Below are positions 13,001-17,169 of a stretch of 20,745 bases of DNA, piece after piece (the stretch's first letter is position 1; every line of letters starts with the position of its first letter). The DNA is from a virus, in IMG/VR virus record IMGVR_UViG_3300046411_000983, positions 1 to 20,745 of that record, one strand, 5' to 3'. The position numbers and the translations under genes are program-made. The notes beneath the pieces were generated by a model. The model made no database searches. It saw nothing but the letters and a program-made list of their open reading frames with translations, and was not told where the DNA came from.

Positions 13001-13126
13001 AGTACTTGTTAAAAACTTTTTATTTGCAGGTGTTCTGAAATATTTAGGTAAGTGACTTAGACTTGTTCTATTTTCGTCTTCACCTGGTCCAATTGGAAGA
13101 TCATTCTGGTCGTTATCATACGCCAT
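1..13126 (-). CDS. Giant modular baseplate/tail structural protein, 3'-partial (at least 4375 aa)
   Basis: One frame runs from ATG at 13126 to the left edge with no stop found in my reading; the C-terminus lies outside the window. The start is well supported: a perfect GGAGG Shine-Dalgarno sits 6 nt upstream, and the ATG overlaps the gp6 stop (TAATG). The N-terminus reads MAYDNDQNDLPIGPG. In order I see a cupredoxin-like motif (about residues 190-220), CBM5/12-like modules (about 1475, 1727, 2224 and 2828), FG-GAP propeller blades (about 2140-3142), a duplicated VGxT/VKxxNG module (about 2376 and 2612), GxGY repeats (about 3535-3602 and 3899-3980) and beta-rich 'VxVNG...Y.VD' units up to the edge. 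I spotted only about four cysteines and no signal peptide or membrane segment, as expected for a virion protein. It follows gp6, where T4 has wedge gene 7 (about 1030 aa), but I see no specific gp7 signature. Inferred role: a peripheral baseplate or fibre-network protein that contacts host surface glycans. Frame and phage-structural nature are secure; the precise role is not. Confidence 0.88.
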   Translation of the reverse strand, partial: MAYDNDQNDLPIGPGEDENRTSLSHLPKYFRTPANKKFLTSTLDQLTNPGEVEKLNSYYGRRDAKALTADDNYVADVTKQREDYQVEPAVVLKDDADNVDFYKDYNDYINQLRAFGNKTPDHSKINAQEYYAWQPHIDWDKFVNFREYYWLPAGPQVLPIFGQNKEIVSTFKVSLEENDDNVAYKFTPTGLTQNPTLKLYKGQTYIFEIDTPGHPIAFATNRAFTPGQAIITETVEGVLASGKFEAELYDTDGYDTGDYIVEPVEGGITGFKDGDNISTIYTDGVESATVYVEKGTLKFTVPLDAPDTLFYISQNDVNTSGLVTLYNILENTEIDVEKEILQKVTYTTRTDTDLSNGMLVEFLGDVTPAKYSEGYWYVEGVGESIQLINKSDLEITGAYSSNIFVPFDTENFDKLPFGQALNYPKEQDYITINRASIDGNQWSRHNRWFHKDTIERTALANGTEVEIDQLQRASRPIIEFNPGLRLYNFGSEKKANVDLIDDFTIDVFSTIEGSTGYNVDGVELTEGLRVLFTADPDIRVNGRIYKVKFITHNGVRQVALQEETDTEPLTDQTVLVTGGTVNSGKIYWYNGSKWIKAQDKTKANQKPKFNLYDITDVGFDTYTSNTFTGTDLFSYKQGTGANDTVLGFPLSYRNIENSGDIVFNFDLLTDSFNYQLNQTDYTVKTDSSTLRKYTGLNTYTNVSGWEKVDTDSKQKVIRQYIVSGQKNDFAVDVYDRSGDLNQLDVKVFVNNTRQTAWTLNRINGIAYVRFTTDLKNDDILILHCTSEADKNANGKYEFPINLQNNPLNENIADFTYGEVTDHVQSIISNATGFTGSFPGPSNLRNLGGLAKLGTKFVQHSGAIPLASYHITNKEYNIVKALRFARKEYAKFKRAVVDIADNLGVDGTAPFLADKVIEKWQSEKSKQTAFYWTDMIGSGANNKREFTVTDVGNKFYSLTTPFSLSTISANAVYVYHNGIQLLHGQDYTFTSEGFVQIANDYVLAVDDTVTIYEYESTDASYIPPTPTKLGLYPLHKPIKFTDNTYQEPRVLIKGHDGSVVKAYNDYRDDIILEIEKRIYNNVKVSYDSTIFDIDAFLGHPSRDTGFTREDSENVTITDFVEWLSIAGDPDYTDISFYDRADPFTWNYSKLADPDGLPLPGFWRGIYNRYLGTDTPHTTPWKVLGYIDQPTWWETVYGPAPYTAENLILWGDLEKGLVREPNKPIRYKTNYKRKDLTKYIPVNTQGNLISPYDSGYAQGLIVPETDNSFVFGDESPVETAWRRSSEWPFALLLAYLIHQPAKVMGVGFDRARIIRNPAGGIVYSENNKRLEPKNIVFPNTVEDTTRITTAGLVNYIFNYINADVTKLNKAYSESVKGLEVQLGFKVGGFTTKDKFRLLLDSRTPNNKGNVFIPDENYKIFLNTSSPIDTVSYSGVIVEKRPAGFVVKGYDKSKPYFDYFQHIERAADPVVNVGGVSENFLEWTPGERYVEGQIIRTGTSFYRVKTTGIFATITDDNFIKLAELPIEGGREGILRREFESTTSKLNYGTMLRTTQEVIDFLLGYEQYLIKQGFDFSAFNRELETIENWELSAREFLFWTTQNWSEGALLTLSPSAINLNFRREYAVVDNIFDNFYDYTLLKADGQKLKEEFTNTLRSSQNSFGLQLKNTADGIYFLKLPLVQKEHVCLLDNKTVFNDTIYNPAPGYRQARIKILGYRTTDWNGGLHIPGFTYDGVTVKDWQENKDYDIADVVQYKTFYYSAKYKIQGSTNFFEDDWYKLPAKPKSELVPNLDYKANQFADFYDLDTDNFDSEQQRMAQHLTGYQKRKYIENIINDDVSQYKFYQGYIQDKGTTNSLKKLFDALSNTENSSLEFFEEWAFKVGQYGANGGFEEIEYKLDEGKFRLSPQPFQLVQNIDPLATDLVYRYVPSDAYSKPADYNHAPFPTKYIPEDESYIKTAGYVAEADIDFKVTNYDDILALDPNTIDVGKYIWVAKKSQTWDVLRQTETPFKVSAIVNSDSSGMIEITTGKAPAFVKDDIISILGTGDTDRFYKVQRTSLNTIYATTSGEQKDLPEISAFITQLISVRVDDLNGVNTKITRDNVSNNERVWVDHDENNRWAVVENRNKYDLKQQTFSNSIEGILGTDTNNFGTSISANATNSIIPVGVPGETENGRVDIYFRASENLKAVQSQILDMPDGYMSSGENSFGQSTNISTDGKWLIVGIPYASNVKSFYKGDFNSASTYTQEDIVKYTNQYWKAKTTVEPQDPDLEYQTFDSHVQALVSTRENNAYSNLQFILRGNFSFPEELTDHVLIRAPKTQYSGTEVGDKLQLLWNDINTRYPSGIAPFNNDPLMTKAYFDGEHAIVQKIDDILLIDNTKAIPSVGETISSATAVAEVTYVHTTGDNRSLIYVKDANGLFETTGTLFVGDIEIGVFERAVQQDENYLGGWWQIAGPNASFTSTVTIETKPYLVIQDIIKTGVSRSIKYYENALRIQDNLTDQNPTITSYIETLSFLGDSGNVLSDKWVFRAPATLTSNLVVGNTFNFYFSEYATADNLIQDPGVISPELTHDYLNRTEHTINDIWNGWIEVNLTAFDDRGSPTPSDPDYNPNYGQPFIPVVGDTVQDNDTLATAEVAGVEKLFNTLRLWVKNVNGTWKFGSQNSDISSLSINGGSQGAGVVRLVGTINTRHLESDTAGPIIVVDRGTNLTVGSTRTLQGFEYWIYDSVEQSGIARDANPPSNTNNDWQRVYNITANNAGVASAFTRQGAYAIFERNTSNFYNLHNIYIMPDAQSSRHLGAKVEMVTHNDGTYTAYLLSKGNGTFNQPGRINVIKYDRINGWILGQDVDYKGDFSETVTYRQGEYVKYLGLIYQAQTNIIASAWNESNWTVVTEGLDLNGYLPNDTGFIIGDDSAIQNNNLYEFGTEYGISSDGEVLATIVKYGDAIDSSINTPKLAIYRKVLGHFLFSQVIDAYAADIGFGSSVTVSNDGRFVAVGAPKYSNQYVNQGTVFIYESINGTFEMVQHLTGPKGIANEKFGTVVKYGTDRLAVHSAGGDLTSITEFDGGITAFDNGTTLFNTSLIDTGEVFVYELLGNRYVYADKLEFADSKALYFGKTMFINGNHIYVGIPSYKRDDNNSRGTLLDYRSTPNTKLWEKIRSARPLVDLSRFKGISLYNKNTNQVTEYIDYIDPAQGKIAGTAETELSFKTTYDPCTYNIATDTTVVKDETMFNTTDNVGKLWWDIDAVRFLNPYSNTGNIFTTSNTMNEVFPGTEVEVYEWVESTLLPSEWDEEADTETALAQGISGKSKYGDNAYSTRRVYDEEAQKFTTFYYYWVRNKKTTPDAPGRTLSAADVQELIRDPSGAGLKFATMLDKNEWTLHNLQSSITGDDTVLKFAYWNINETDKNVHNQYKIITDGLATSLPKTDLELKWFDSLIGFDNQGRPVPDRQLTERDRYGILNDPRQSIFVNRIEALKQLVERTNSVLKENILIDDFDLSDFQSNDAIPTLASRRFDTEIDSDSELSFVPVGRLKQATINLTIQDGKILRADVIEQGYGYKTVPTTQITTNTGEGAVIELTMNNVGQIQTATVVKSGSNYAQTDTIRVRPFTVLTTIDASYANKWSLYEYVGGEQTWNRIKSQRYDVKPYWSYVDWYATGYNELTKADFVINETYELESLEDSFNSIVKINNVGSGGWLLLQKIDDQADVDYTINYRTIGRQNATIQLSKSLYDYSEDLIGYDSYGYDDSAFDIQPIDEMRIILTALRDKIFVDELAIEYNKLFFAQMRYILSEQKFVDWMFKTSFIKAKHNLGKLRKDITFNNDFLESYEEYVKEVKPYKSKIREYLSTYEGDEKSENMVTDFDLPPFYSDTAGRIVPQTVRVVNDEIVTSSNITSYPSKHWVDNASFQIKQVDVFDAGSGYENAPGVEFVGGGGTGAKATAYVGGGKITEIKIDNPGTGYVSAPTVVLNGAVADGGKTGRASAIIGNTNLRTTHMNVKFDRVTGTFFITTLAETETFVGTGGKYNFKLKWPMDIKSDQVTITVAGSEVLQSGYTVSNIDDSVGRTHGRKIGQVTFTNPPANNSAISVSYRKDISMLTAQDRINLFYNPTTGMLANDLGQLLDGIDYGGVQVKSFDFGGGSGWSAEGWFTGAYDSYDNTYEDEVIRLDGSTISVTLSKPLENGVEYNVYLNGTRIDDPNFPGSPTNPNARCTTLTGDGTTTTIFLDNDGLDINGANSPSNGDVLIFRKNTSDGSFVPDPRAYDTLVTGGDLAYSSATGINPEDINIDGDGFVTQLTSKGPEEQVPGQVLDTLDMKIYDRVGSGASIIESTSYIGDGGKTVFKYNGQPQSKDALIVKINNIIQLQSAYTVDYKNKTITMTAP
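1185..1430 (-). repeat. GxGY glycine-rich beta repeat, region 2
   Basis: About residues 3899-3980 contain VDVFDAGSGYENAPGVEFVG, a GGTGAKATAYV strand, ITEIKIDNPGTGYVSAPTVV and a closing GKTGRASAII. The two rounds are clearer than those of region 1 and show the full 'DaGsGY..aP.v.f.GGgGtGA.A.a.V..G.It.I.i...GtGY..aP.v' pattern. Confidence 0.7.
2320..2525 (-). repeat. GxGY glycine-rich beta repeat, region 1
   Basis: About residues 3535-3602 contain ADVIEQGYGYKTVPTTQI, a GEGAVIEL strand, then TATVVKSGSNYAQTDTIRV. This is two rounds of 'V...G.GY...P...I..G.GA.....'. The pattern is common in phage fibre and baseplate proteins and is probably a structural beta stack. Confidence 0.6.
4450..4645 (-). 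other. CBM5/12-like module 4, inserted between propeller blades 3 and 4
   Basis: About residues 2828-2892 contain DYKGDFSETVTYRQGEYVKY, then LGLIYQAQTN and a closing WNESNWTVV. This is the best match of the four to 'YKG.w....Y..Gd.V.Y.G..Y.A......W....W'. Its aromatic positions are all present. It lies between two propeller blades. Confidence 0.6.
5150..5290 (-). repeat. Duplicated VGxT/VKxxNG module, copy 2
   Basis: From about residue 2612 the segment reads IPVVGDTVQDNDTLATAEV, then LRLWVKNVNGTWKFG. Shared landmarks with copy 1 are IP.VG.T, AEV..V and (Y/W)VK..NG followed by an aromatic. Both copies lie in the long insertion between propeller blades 2 and 3. Confidence 0.6.
5848..5998 (-). 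repeat. Duplicated VGxT/VKxxNG module, copy 1
   Basis: From about residue 2376 of the giant protein the segment reads IPSVGETISSATAVAEV, then LIYVKDANGLFE. It matches copy 2 at 5150-5290 (IPVVGDTV...TAEVAGV...LWVKNVNGTW) over about 45 residues. The repeat is seen at protein level; the two copies have diverged at DNA level. Confidence 0.6.
6325..6455 (-). other. CBM5/12-like module 3, inserted after propeller blade 2
   Basis: About residues 2224-2267 contain FYKGDFNSASTYTQEDIVKY, then TNQYWKAK. This is the 'yKGdws....Y...D.V.Y...yw.A' pattern. It begins directly after the second FG-GAP blade motif (VGIPYASN), so it looks like an insertion in a propeller loop rather than a separate domain in the chain. 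Confidence 0.55.
7785..7945 (-). other. CBM5/12-like module 2 in giant protein
   Basis: About residues 1727-1780 contain KDWQENKDYDIADVVQYKTF, then YYSAKYKI and a closing DDWYKLP. The spacing W...Y...D.V.Y...YY.A...W.. fits the small three-stranded aromatic module that binds polysaccharide in CBM5/12. Sugar binding is inferred from the pattern only. Confidence 0.5.
8565..8705 (-). other. CBM5/12-like module 1 in giant protein
   Basis: About residues 1475-1519 read WTPGERYVEGQIIRTGTSFY and continue with RVKTTG. This matches the 'W..g..Y..Gd.V.y.g..Y.a' spacing of chitin-binding-type modules (CBM5/12) that recur in phage tail proteins. The fit is the weakest of the four copies, because the position after the central Val/Ile is Arg and the terminal Trp is missing. 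Confidence 0.4.
12455..12590 (-). other. Cupredoxin-like motif in giant protein N-terminal region
   Basis: About residues 180-224 of the giant protein contain TPTGLTQNPTLKLYKGQTY followed by an FEID..GHPIAF segment. The pattern 'NPTL.L.RG.TY.F.....GHPF.' is common in marine phage and bacterial structural proteins and resembles a cupredoxin-type beta-sandwich. The metal ligands of true cupredoxins are not evident beyond the single His of GHP, so a structural rather than redox role is likely. Confidence 0.45.
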
Positions 13127-16100
13127 TAGTAACCTCCGCTATTGCCTGAACCTGAGTTACCTGAAGAACTTGAACTCGATGAACTCGAACTTGTTGATGT
13201 TGAAGTTGTAGTTGTTGTTGAAACTGTATTTGCACTTGATGTAATCCCTGCGTTTTCTGTTGATGCTGTAGTTACTACAGTACCTGATGTTTTTAATCTT
13301 GATGCTGTAATGCTGTCAATAATTTCAACATCATCTACTGTTGCACCACTAATAAAAATTTCATCATTCTCAGTTGAAATTTCATATAAACTTCCAAATG
13401 CTTTTTCTGTTTGGTTCGGAACCAATACAAGTGTTGTAATATCCGGCGCCAAAGAATTAATAATATATGTAGACAGTTCTGTAAAACTAAACTTATCTCC
13501 AAAATCCCAAAACTCTAAACTAAAGAATTCATTAATTGCTTGGATAATTCTTAACTTAATATCATTATCATTACTAATTACTTCTGGATTCTTAACAACT
13601 TTAAATGTTGCTTGTAGATCTGGGTCTGCTTTATTACCAAATAAAATTTTGTAATTAACTGGGTGATAAATTACTTCATCACTAATTGATTTAATCTTAT
13701 TAATTTCTGCACCAAAGTTCTGGAATAATTCGTCTGAACTTGGTGGTAAAGGTTTATTAGGTATTGTATCTGCCAAGTATTGTCTAAATGATTTGTCATA
13801 CGTTTTAGTTAACAAGTATGTGTCAACAATGTTTGAACTACTTGGATCTAATCTGTTATTCTCATCTGCACTGTGTACATATTGGAACACAAGTTTATCT
13901 CTACCTTGATATGCTTTGTAACCTGTTTTTAATGTTAAGTTTGCATTTGCTTTATTATATACTTTAAACACATCTGCATCTGTAAAGTAAAATAATGTAC
14001 CATCGTCATATTGTGATAATGCACCTGTTGATGTTTCTGATAAAAACGTTCTAATATTTTCTACGCCGGCATCTACATAATCATAGTTTGTAGATTGGTT
14101 GTTTGAAATTCTTTCTTTTAAGAAAATATATTTTGTTAAAGGATTTGTATCCTGTGCAACAAACGCATCAAACAAGTCTGGATTATCAACAACACCATCG
14201 CCATCGCTGTCAAAGAAACCTACTTCTACTTTTTTACTATTAACATATCCTTCGTCATCTCTAAACTCTTTAGTAACTTGCCAAGGATAATCAACAGTTT
14301 CAGGTAAACTTGAATCTGGTTTCTTATTGATTGACATTATGTTAATTTTATCTCTAACAATTTGTCCTGTTCTACTATCGTAAATTTTATCTGTTTCATC
14401 AAAGTAAAACTTAACTTCTTGGTTACTTTCAAAAATGTATCTAACACCTCTGTAAGTAATAGTATACTTTTCACCGTCTGTTTCAAATAACATTAACCAA
14501 CTTGAATCTAAGTTCTGTCCTGATACGTCACCTGTCTTACCCATATTAAATGGATTACCAATACTTAAATTGTTATTAAGAATTACACGCCATTCTCTAT
14601 CTACAGTACTGTAACGTAAACCAAATGTTTTATAAGCAAAAATTTGATCAATCATTTGCGTTGTAACATCTGTTGTTAAGTTTGTTGCAAACTTAGGTTT
14701 AATTTCATCTAATAATGCACCTGTTGGAACAACATCATTAAAGATAATAGGACCTTGTCCGTCCTCATAATTTTCAGTGCCTTTTTCATTTACTCTAATA
14801 ACTTTAGTCCAAAGATATTTTGTTGCTGATGGATGATCAGCATCACCGTCCATTAACGCATGACTGTTATCTTTCATAAAATGTTTGCCTGGAGGTGCAA
14901 CAAATTTAACAATAGCACCTGGTTCTAAATATTTTAGTGTGCTACCAGTAAATGCACCTACTGTTAATTTAATATCTAATGTGTCCGCAATATAACCGCT
15001 GGAGTTATTAGTTTGTTTTGCAACCTGTGTCCAGTCTGCTTGTAAATCTGCTGTTGATATTTTAGGAAACTGATTTAAGAAAAAGTTTTTAACTACACTG
15101 TCTGAAAGTAACGGTGTAACTATATTTTGAATCTTGCCTTCTACATCTGTTTTTGTAGTAAAACTAAAACTAACTTTTTTATCAAATACATCTTTATAGA
15201 TAGCGCCATCGTTACCAAAGATGTTTGTGCTTGAATATTTTCCTGTTGAATCAATCAAGTCAAAGTATCTTGAAATACCTGAACTTGTTCTATTAATACT
15301 TTTTACTTTAACTACTTCTTGGCTAACTGATCTTGGTGCAACATTATAGTCCTCACCAGTAATCATTCTGTTTTGTGTATAATATGTACTTGGAGCATTT
15401 TCTTTAATGCTCTTATTAGTTTCAGGACCACTTGCATTATCAACTGTGTATTTTAGTGAAGCAACAAATGTAAATGTTTCTGCTGTTCCTGCTCTACTTG
15501 TATATGGTACACTAATAGTTACGTTTGTTAAATCTTCAGGATTGATTGTAAACTTTGTACCAAGTCCTTTTCTAAAGTAACATCTAAAGTTTCCTTTAGG
15601 TAAATCACCAAATGTTCCGTCTGCAAATAATAAACTAATTCTGTCATCAATACGTGATTGTACAGCATACAAACTTCTGTTTGATTTGCTAACACTATTG
15701 TAGATAACATTGTTACCTTCAACTGCATCAACCTTAGTCCATAACTGTTGTTCGTTTCCGTTGCTGTCTAATCTGTAAAGCCAAACATCTGAGTTGTTAA
15801 TATTTGTTGTGTCAATAGCAACTGCTTGATTAGTTGTAGGATTGTCAATGCTAAAATTACCTGTGTCCATTACACCTTGTCTAAAGTGTACAAAGTAACC
15901 TGAGTTTGAACTACCTGCACCTTTACCATCTTCTCTGTATAAAAATCCTAAACTATTTCCTGGTAACGGATCTTCTTCAAAAATCTTGTCAGCATCAATA
16001 GTTGCACTTGTTATTTCAAATACAATATTTTTTTCTCCTACGTTTTTATTAAAACTGTAGATAGGTAAGTTTGAGTTTGATGCATTGAAACGATATTGCT

Positions 16101-16653
16101 CAGTTGTAATACCTGCAATAGTTTCTTTCTTTACCGGCTTACCTACAATACTGGCTTCTGGTAAAGCCGCATTTAAAATTTTTCTAAACTGTTCTGCCCA
16201 ATCAGGATTTGAAGGATCATTCCATAAAATAGTTTGTCCTGATAAGTTAACACCGTTAGTGTCATTAATTTGTTCTGTAGTTTGCACACTTTCAAATTTT
16301 AATAATCCGTTTGCCGCTTGATTACGCTTTGGATTATAAGAAAGTAAACGTGCTAAACGTAATACGCTTTCTCTACGTTCTGCTAATTCAAGGAAGTTTT
16401 CACGTGCATTTAGGTCAACACGGAATGCCATGTTTTGTCCAAGATATGCAATAAGATCAATTAGTGCAAGATACTCTGAACTTTCAATGTAATCGTTAAA
16501 GTCTTCAGGATAGTTCTCACGCAAATATGAGATCATAGTTCTACGTAAACTATCAAAATCATACGATTTGAAGTCCGCAGTTTTAAATGTTTGATATACT
16601 CGCTTCCAATCTTCAGCAAGTAATAATCTATTTTGTCTATCCGTTGTTGACAT
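13126..16653 (-). CDS. gp6: Baseplate wedge protein gp6, enlarged (1175 aa)
   Basis: gp6 forms the dimeric ring core of the T4-type baseplate wedge, joining wedges to one another and to gp25/gp53. The N-terminal 120 residues are typical: DWKRVYQTFKTADFKSYDF, then SLRRTMISYLRENYPEDFND and a LIAYLGQNMAFR..LNARE.FL..A..R.SVLRLAR..SY segment. The C-terminal part (about residues 1005-1120) contains HPVNYKILFG, the INEFFSLEFWDFGDKFSFTE segment and a wedge-type strand region. At 1175 aa it is nearly twice T4 gp6 (about 660 aa); the extra mass is in the middle, including a DSDGDGVVDNPD acidic loop at residues 815-826. The last roughly 50 residues are Ser/Thr/Gly-rich with a run of ten serines encoded by mixed TCN and AGY codons. 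The start is supported by AAGAGG 7 nt upstream. The stop overlaps the start of the giant gene. Family assignment is firm; the function of the central expansion is unknown. Confidence 0.93.
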   Translation of the reverse strand: MSTTDRQNRLLLAEDWKRVYQTFKTADFKSYDFDSLRRTMISYLRENYPEDFNDYIESSEYLALIDLIAYLGQNMAFRVDLNARENFLELAERRESVLRLARLLSYNPKRNQAANGLLKFESVQTTEQINDTNGVNLSGQTILWNDPSNPDWAEQFRKILNAALPEASIVGKPVKKETIAGITTEQYRFNASNSNLPIYSFNKNVGEKNIVFEITSATIDADKIFEEDPLPGNSLGFLYREDGKGAGSSNSGYFVHFRQGVMDTGNFSIDNPTTNQAVAIDTTNINNSDVWLYRLDSNGNEQQLWTKVDAVEGNNVIYNSVSKSNRSLYAVQSRIDDRISLLFADGTFGDLPKGNFRCYFRKGLGTKFTINPEDLTNVTISVPYTSRAGTAETFTFVASLKYTVDNASGPETNKSIKENAPSTYYTQNRMITGEDYNVAPRSVSQEVVKVKSINRTSSGISRYFDLIDSTGKYSSTNIFGNDGAIYKDVFDKKVSFSFTTKTDVEGKIQNIVTPLLSDSVVKNFFLNQFPKISTADLQADWTQVAKQTNNSSGYIADTLDIKLTVGAFTGSTLKYLEPGAIVKFVAPPGKHFMKDNSHALMDGDADHPSATKYLWTKVIRVNEKGTENYEDGQGPIIFNDVVPTGALLDEIKPKFATNLTTDVTTQMIDQIFAYKTFGLRYSTVDREWRVILNNNLSIGNPFNMGKTGDVSGQNLDSSWLMLFETDGEKYTITYRGVRYIFESNQEVKFYFDETDKIYDSRTGQIVRDKINIMSINKKPDSSLPETVDYPWQVTKEFRDDEGYVNSKKVEVGFFDSDGDGVVDNPDLFDAFVAQDTNPLTKYIFLKERISNNQSTNYDYVDAGVENIRTFLSETSTGALSQYDDGTLFYFTDADVFKVYNKANANLTLKTGYKAYQGRDKLVFQYVHSADENNRLDPSSSNIVDTYLLTKTYDKSFRQYLADTIPNKPLPPSSDELFQNFGAEINKIKSISDEVIYHPVNYKILFGNKADPDLQATFKVVKNPEVISNDNDIKLRIIQAINEFFSLEFWDFGDKFSFTELSTYIINSLAPDITTLVLVPNQTEKAFGSLYEISTENDEIFISGATVDDVEIIDSITASRLKTSGTVVTTASTENAGITSSANTVSTTTTTSTSTSSSSSSSSSSGNSGSGNSGGY
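13132..13137 (-). promoter_or_regulatory. Strong Shine-Dalgarno for the giant gene (GGAGGT)
   Basis: The minus strand reads GGAGGTTACTAATG. The perfect GGAGG is 6 nt from the ATG and is itself coding sequence, since it specifies the Gly-Gly before the last Tyr of gp6. Together with the TAATG overlap this suggests translational coupling, and it fixes the start of the giant protein. Confidence 0.85.
14178..14211 (-). other. Acidic DxDxDG calcium-loop-like motif in gp6
   Basis: Residues 815-826 of gp6 read DSDGDGVVDNPD. Asp at loop positions 1, 3, 5 and 9 with Gly at 6 matches EF-hand/dockerin/thrombospondin-3-type calcium loops. No helical EF-hand flanks are obvious, so a single stabilising calcium site is the most that can be proposed. 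Confidence 0.45.
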
Positions 16654-16660
16654 CTATTTT

Positions 16661-16666
16661 CCTCTT
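16661..16666 (-). promoter_or_regulatory. Shine-Dalgarno of gp6 (AAGAGG)
   Basis: The minus strand reads AAGAGGAAAATAGATG, which puts AAGAGG 7 nt before the ATG. It lies just downstream of the AATAAATA late-promoter box, so a transcript from that box would begin almost at the Shine-Dalgarno itself. Confidence 0.75.
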
Positions 16667-16672
16667 ACAATG

Positions 16673-16680
16673 TATTTATT
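16673..16680 (-). promoter_or_regulatory. Candidate T4-type late promoter (AATAAATA) upstream of gp6
   Basis: AATAAATA lies within the 56-bp gp25-gp6 gap, which is the largest gap in the window. It differs from the T4 late box TATAAATA at the first base only and fits the relaxed NATAAATA form reported for T4-like cyanophages. In T4 the box is the sole recognition element, read by gp55 with gp33 and the gp45 clamp. Using the T4 spacing (last A at -6), the start would be near 16667 and give a leader of about 13 nt carrying AAGAGG. The motif is short in an AT-rich genome, but its location supports it. Confidence 0.55.
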
Positions 16681-16709
16681 TAAACGAGATATCTGAGTAC
16701 TTAATTCTG

Positions 16710-17156
16710 TTACACGCCAAAGCCTGAGTTCTGATCGAATTCAAACTTCAGTTTCTCAGATATGTTGTATGGCAAGTACGTAAGTTCGCACTCAATTTGA
16801 ATACCACTTTCATACTGGTCAACAACTATTGCGGATGCAGTTACTCTTGGATCACCGTTTACAATCTCTGTTACATTGTTTATAATTGCTTCTTTTAATG
16901 AATCAGTCATAGGCTCAAACAAAACGTCCCAAATGATAGTCCCAAACTCGGGATTTTCAAGTTTTTCGCCTTGTCTAATATGAAAGTGATTCAGTAAATC
17001 TTGTTTAATCAAGCCAATGTCATACAATGCATAAGAAGTATTGTCAGAATTGACTGTGCTAAGACCTTTGTATGCTCTGCTTTTTACAGGAGGTCTTTCT
17101 TTGACGTTTGATGATACTTTAACATTTCTTACTGTATTTTTTTCTAAACTGCTCAT
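16710..17156 (-). CDS. gp25: Baseplate wedge subunit gp25 (148 aa)
   Basis: gp25 (GPW_gp25 family) is the small wedge protein that caps the inner baseplate and offers the first docking strand for sheath polymerisation. T4 gp25 is 132 aa; this protein has about 30 extra N-terminal residues rich in Lys/Arg/Val. The core is typical: LYDIGLIKQDLLNHFHIRQG, NPEFGTIIWDVLFEP, then EIVNGDPRVTASAIVV, where GDPR replaces the EPR core motif of the family, and a closing amphipathic beta region. The protein ends in SGFGV. The start has no good Shine-Dalgarno: the nearest purine run (AAAGG) is 15 nt away. A perfect TATAAATA box ends 5 nt before the ATG. The gene lies 8 bp after gp5 and 56 bp before gp6. Identification is firm. 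Confidence 0.93.
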   Translation of the reverse strand: MSSLEKNTVRNVKVSSNVKERPPVKSRAYKGLSTVNSDNTSYALYDIGLIKQDLLNHFHIRQGEKLENPEFGTIIWDVLFEPMTDSLKEAIINNVTEIVNGDPRVTASAIVVDQYESGIQIECELTYLPYNISEKLKFEFDQNSGFGV

Positions 17157-17161
17157 ATCAA

Positions 17162-17169
17162 TATTTATA
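17162..17169 (-). promoter_or_regulatory. Perfect T4-type late promoter (TATAAATA) abutting gp25
   Basis: TATAAATA matches the T4 late consensus exactly. It overlaps the gp5 stop codon (TAA at 17167-17165) and is followed by TTGAT and then the gp25 ATG. With T4 spacing, where the last A is at about -6, the first transcribed base would be the A of the gp25 start codon. The box implies that the phage encodes a gp55-like late sigma factor. Confidence 0.65.

Noticed and set aside
1-13126. The left 13 kb as non-coding or as a degraded region because no complete gene closes there
   Set aside because: The minus-strand frame reads through with coherent domain motifs, and all seven blade motifs are in the same frame as the start at 13126. 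It is coding, but its stop is outside the window.
13142-13654. 170-residue plus-strand open frame opposite the end of gp6
   Set aside because: It is antisense to the Ser/Thr-rich tail and wedge region of gp6. Its Glu/Leu/Val-rich start is simply the complement of the serine codons. It has no separate Shine-Dalgarno or homology signature.
16654-16709. Possible terminator hairpin in the gp25-gp6 gap (AGATATCT and AGTACT palindromes)
   Set aside because: The palindromes are tiny and AT-rich, with no stable stem followed by a U-tract. The gap is better explained by the late-promoter box and Shine-Dalgarno.
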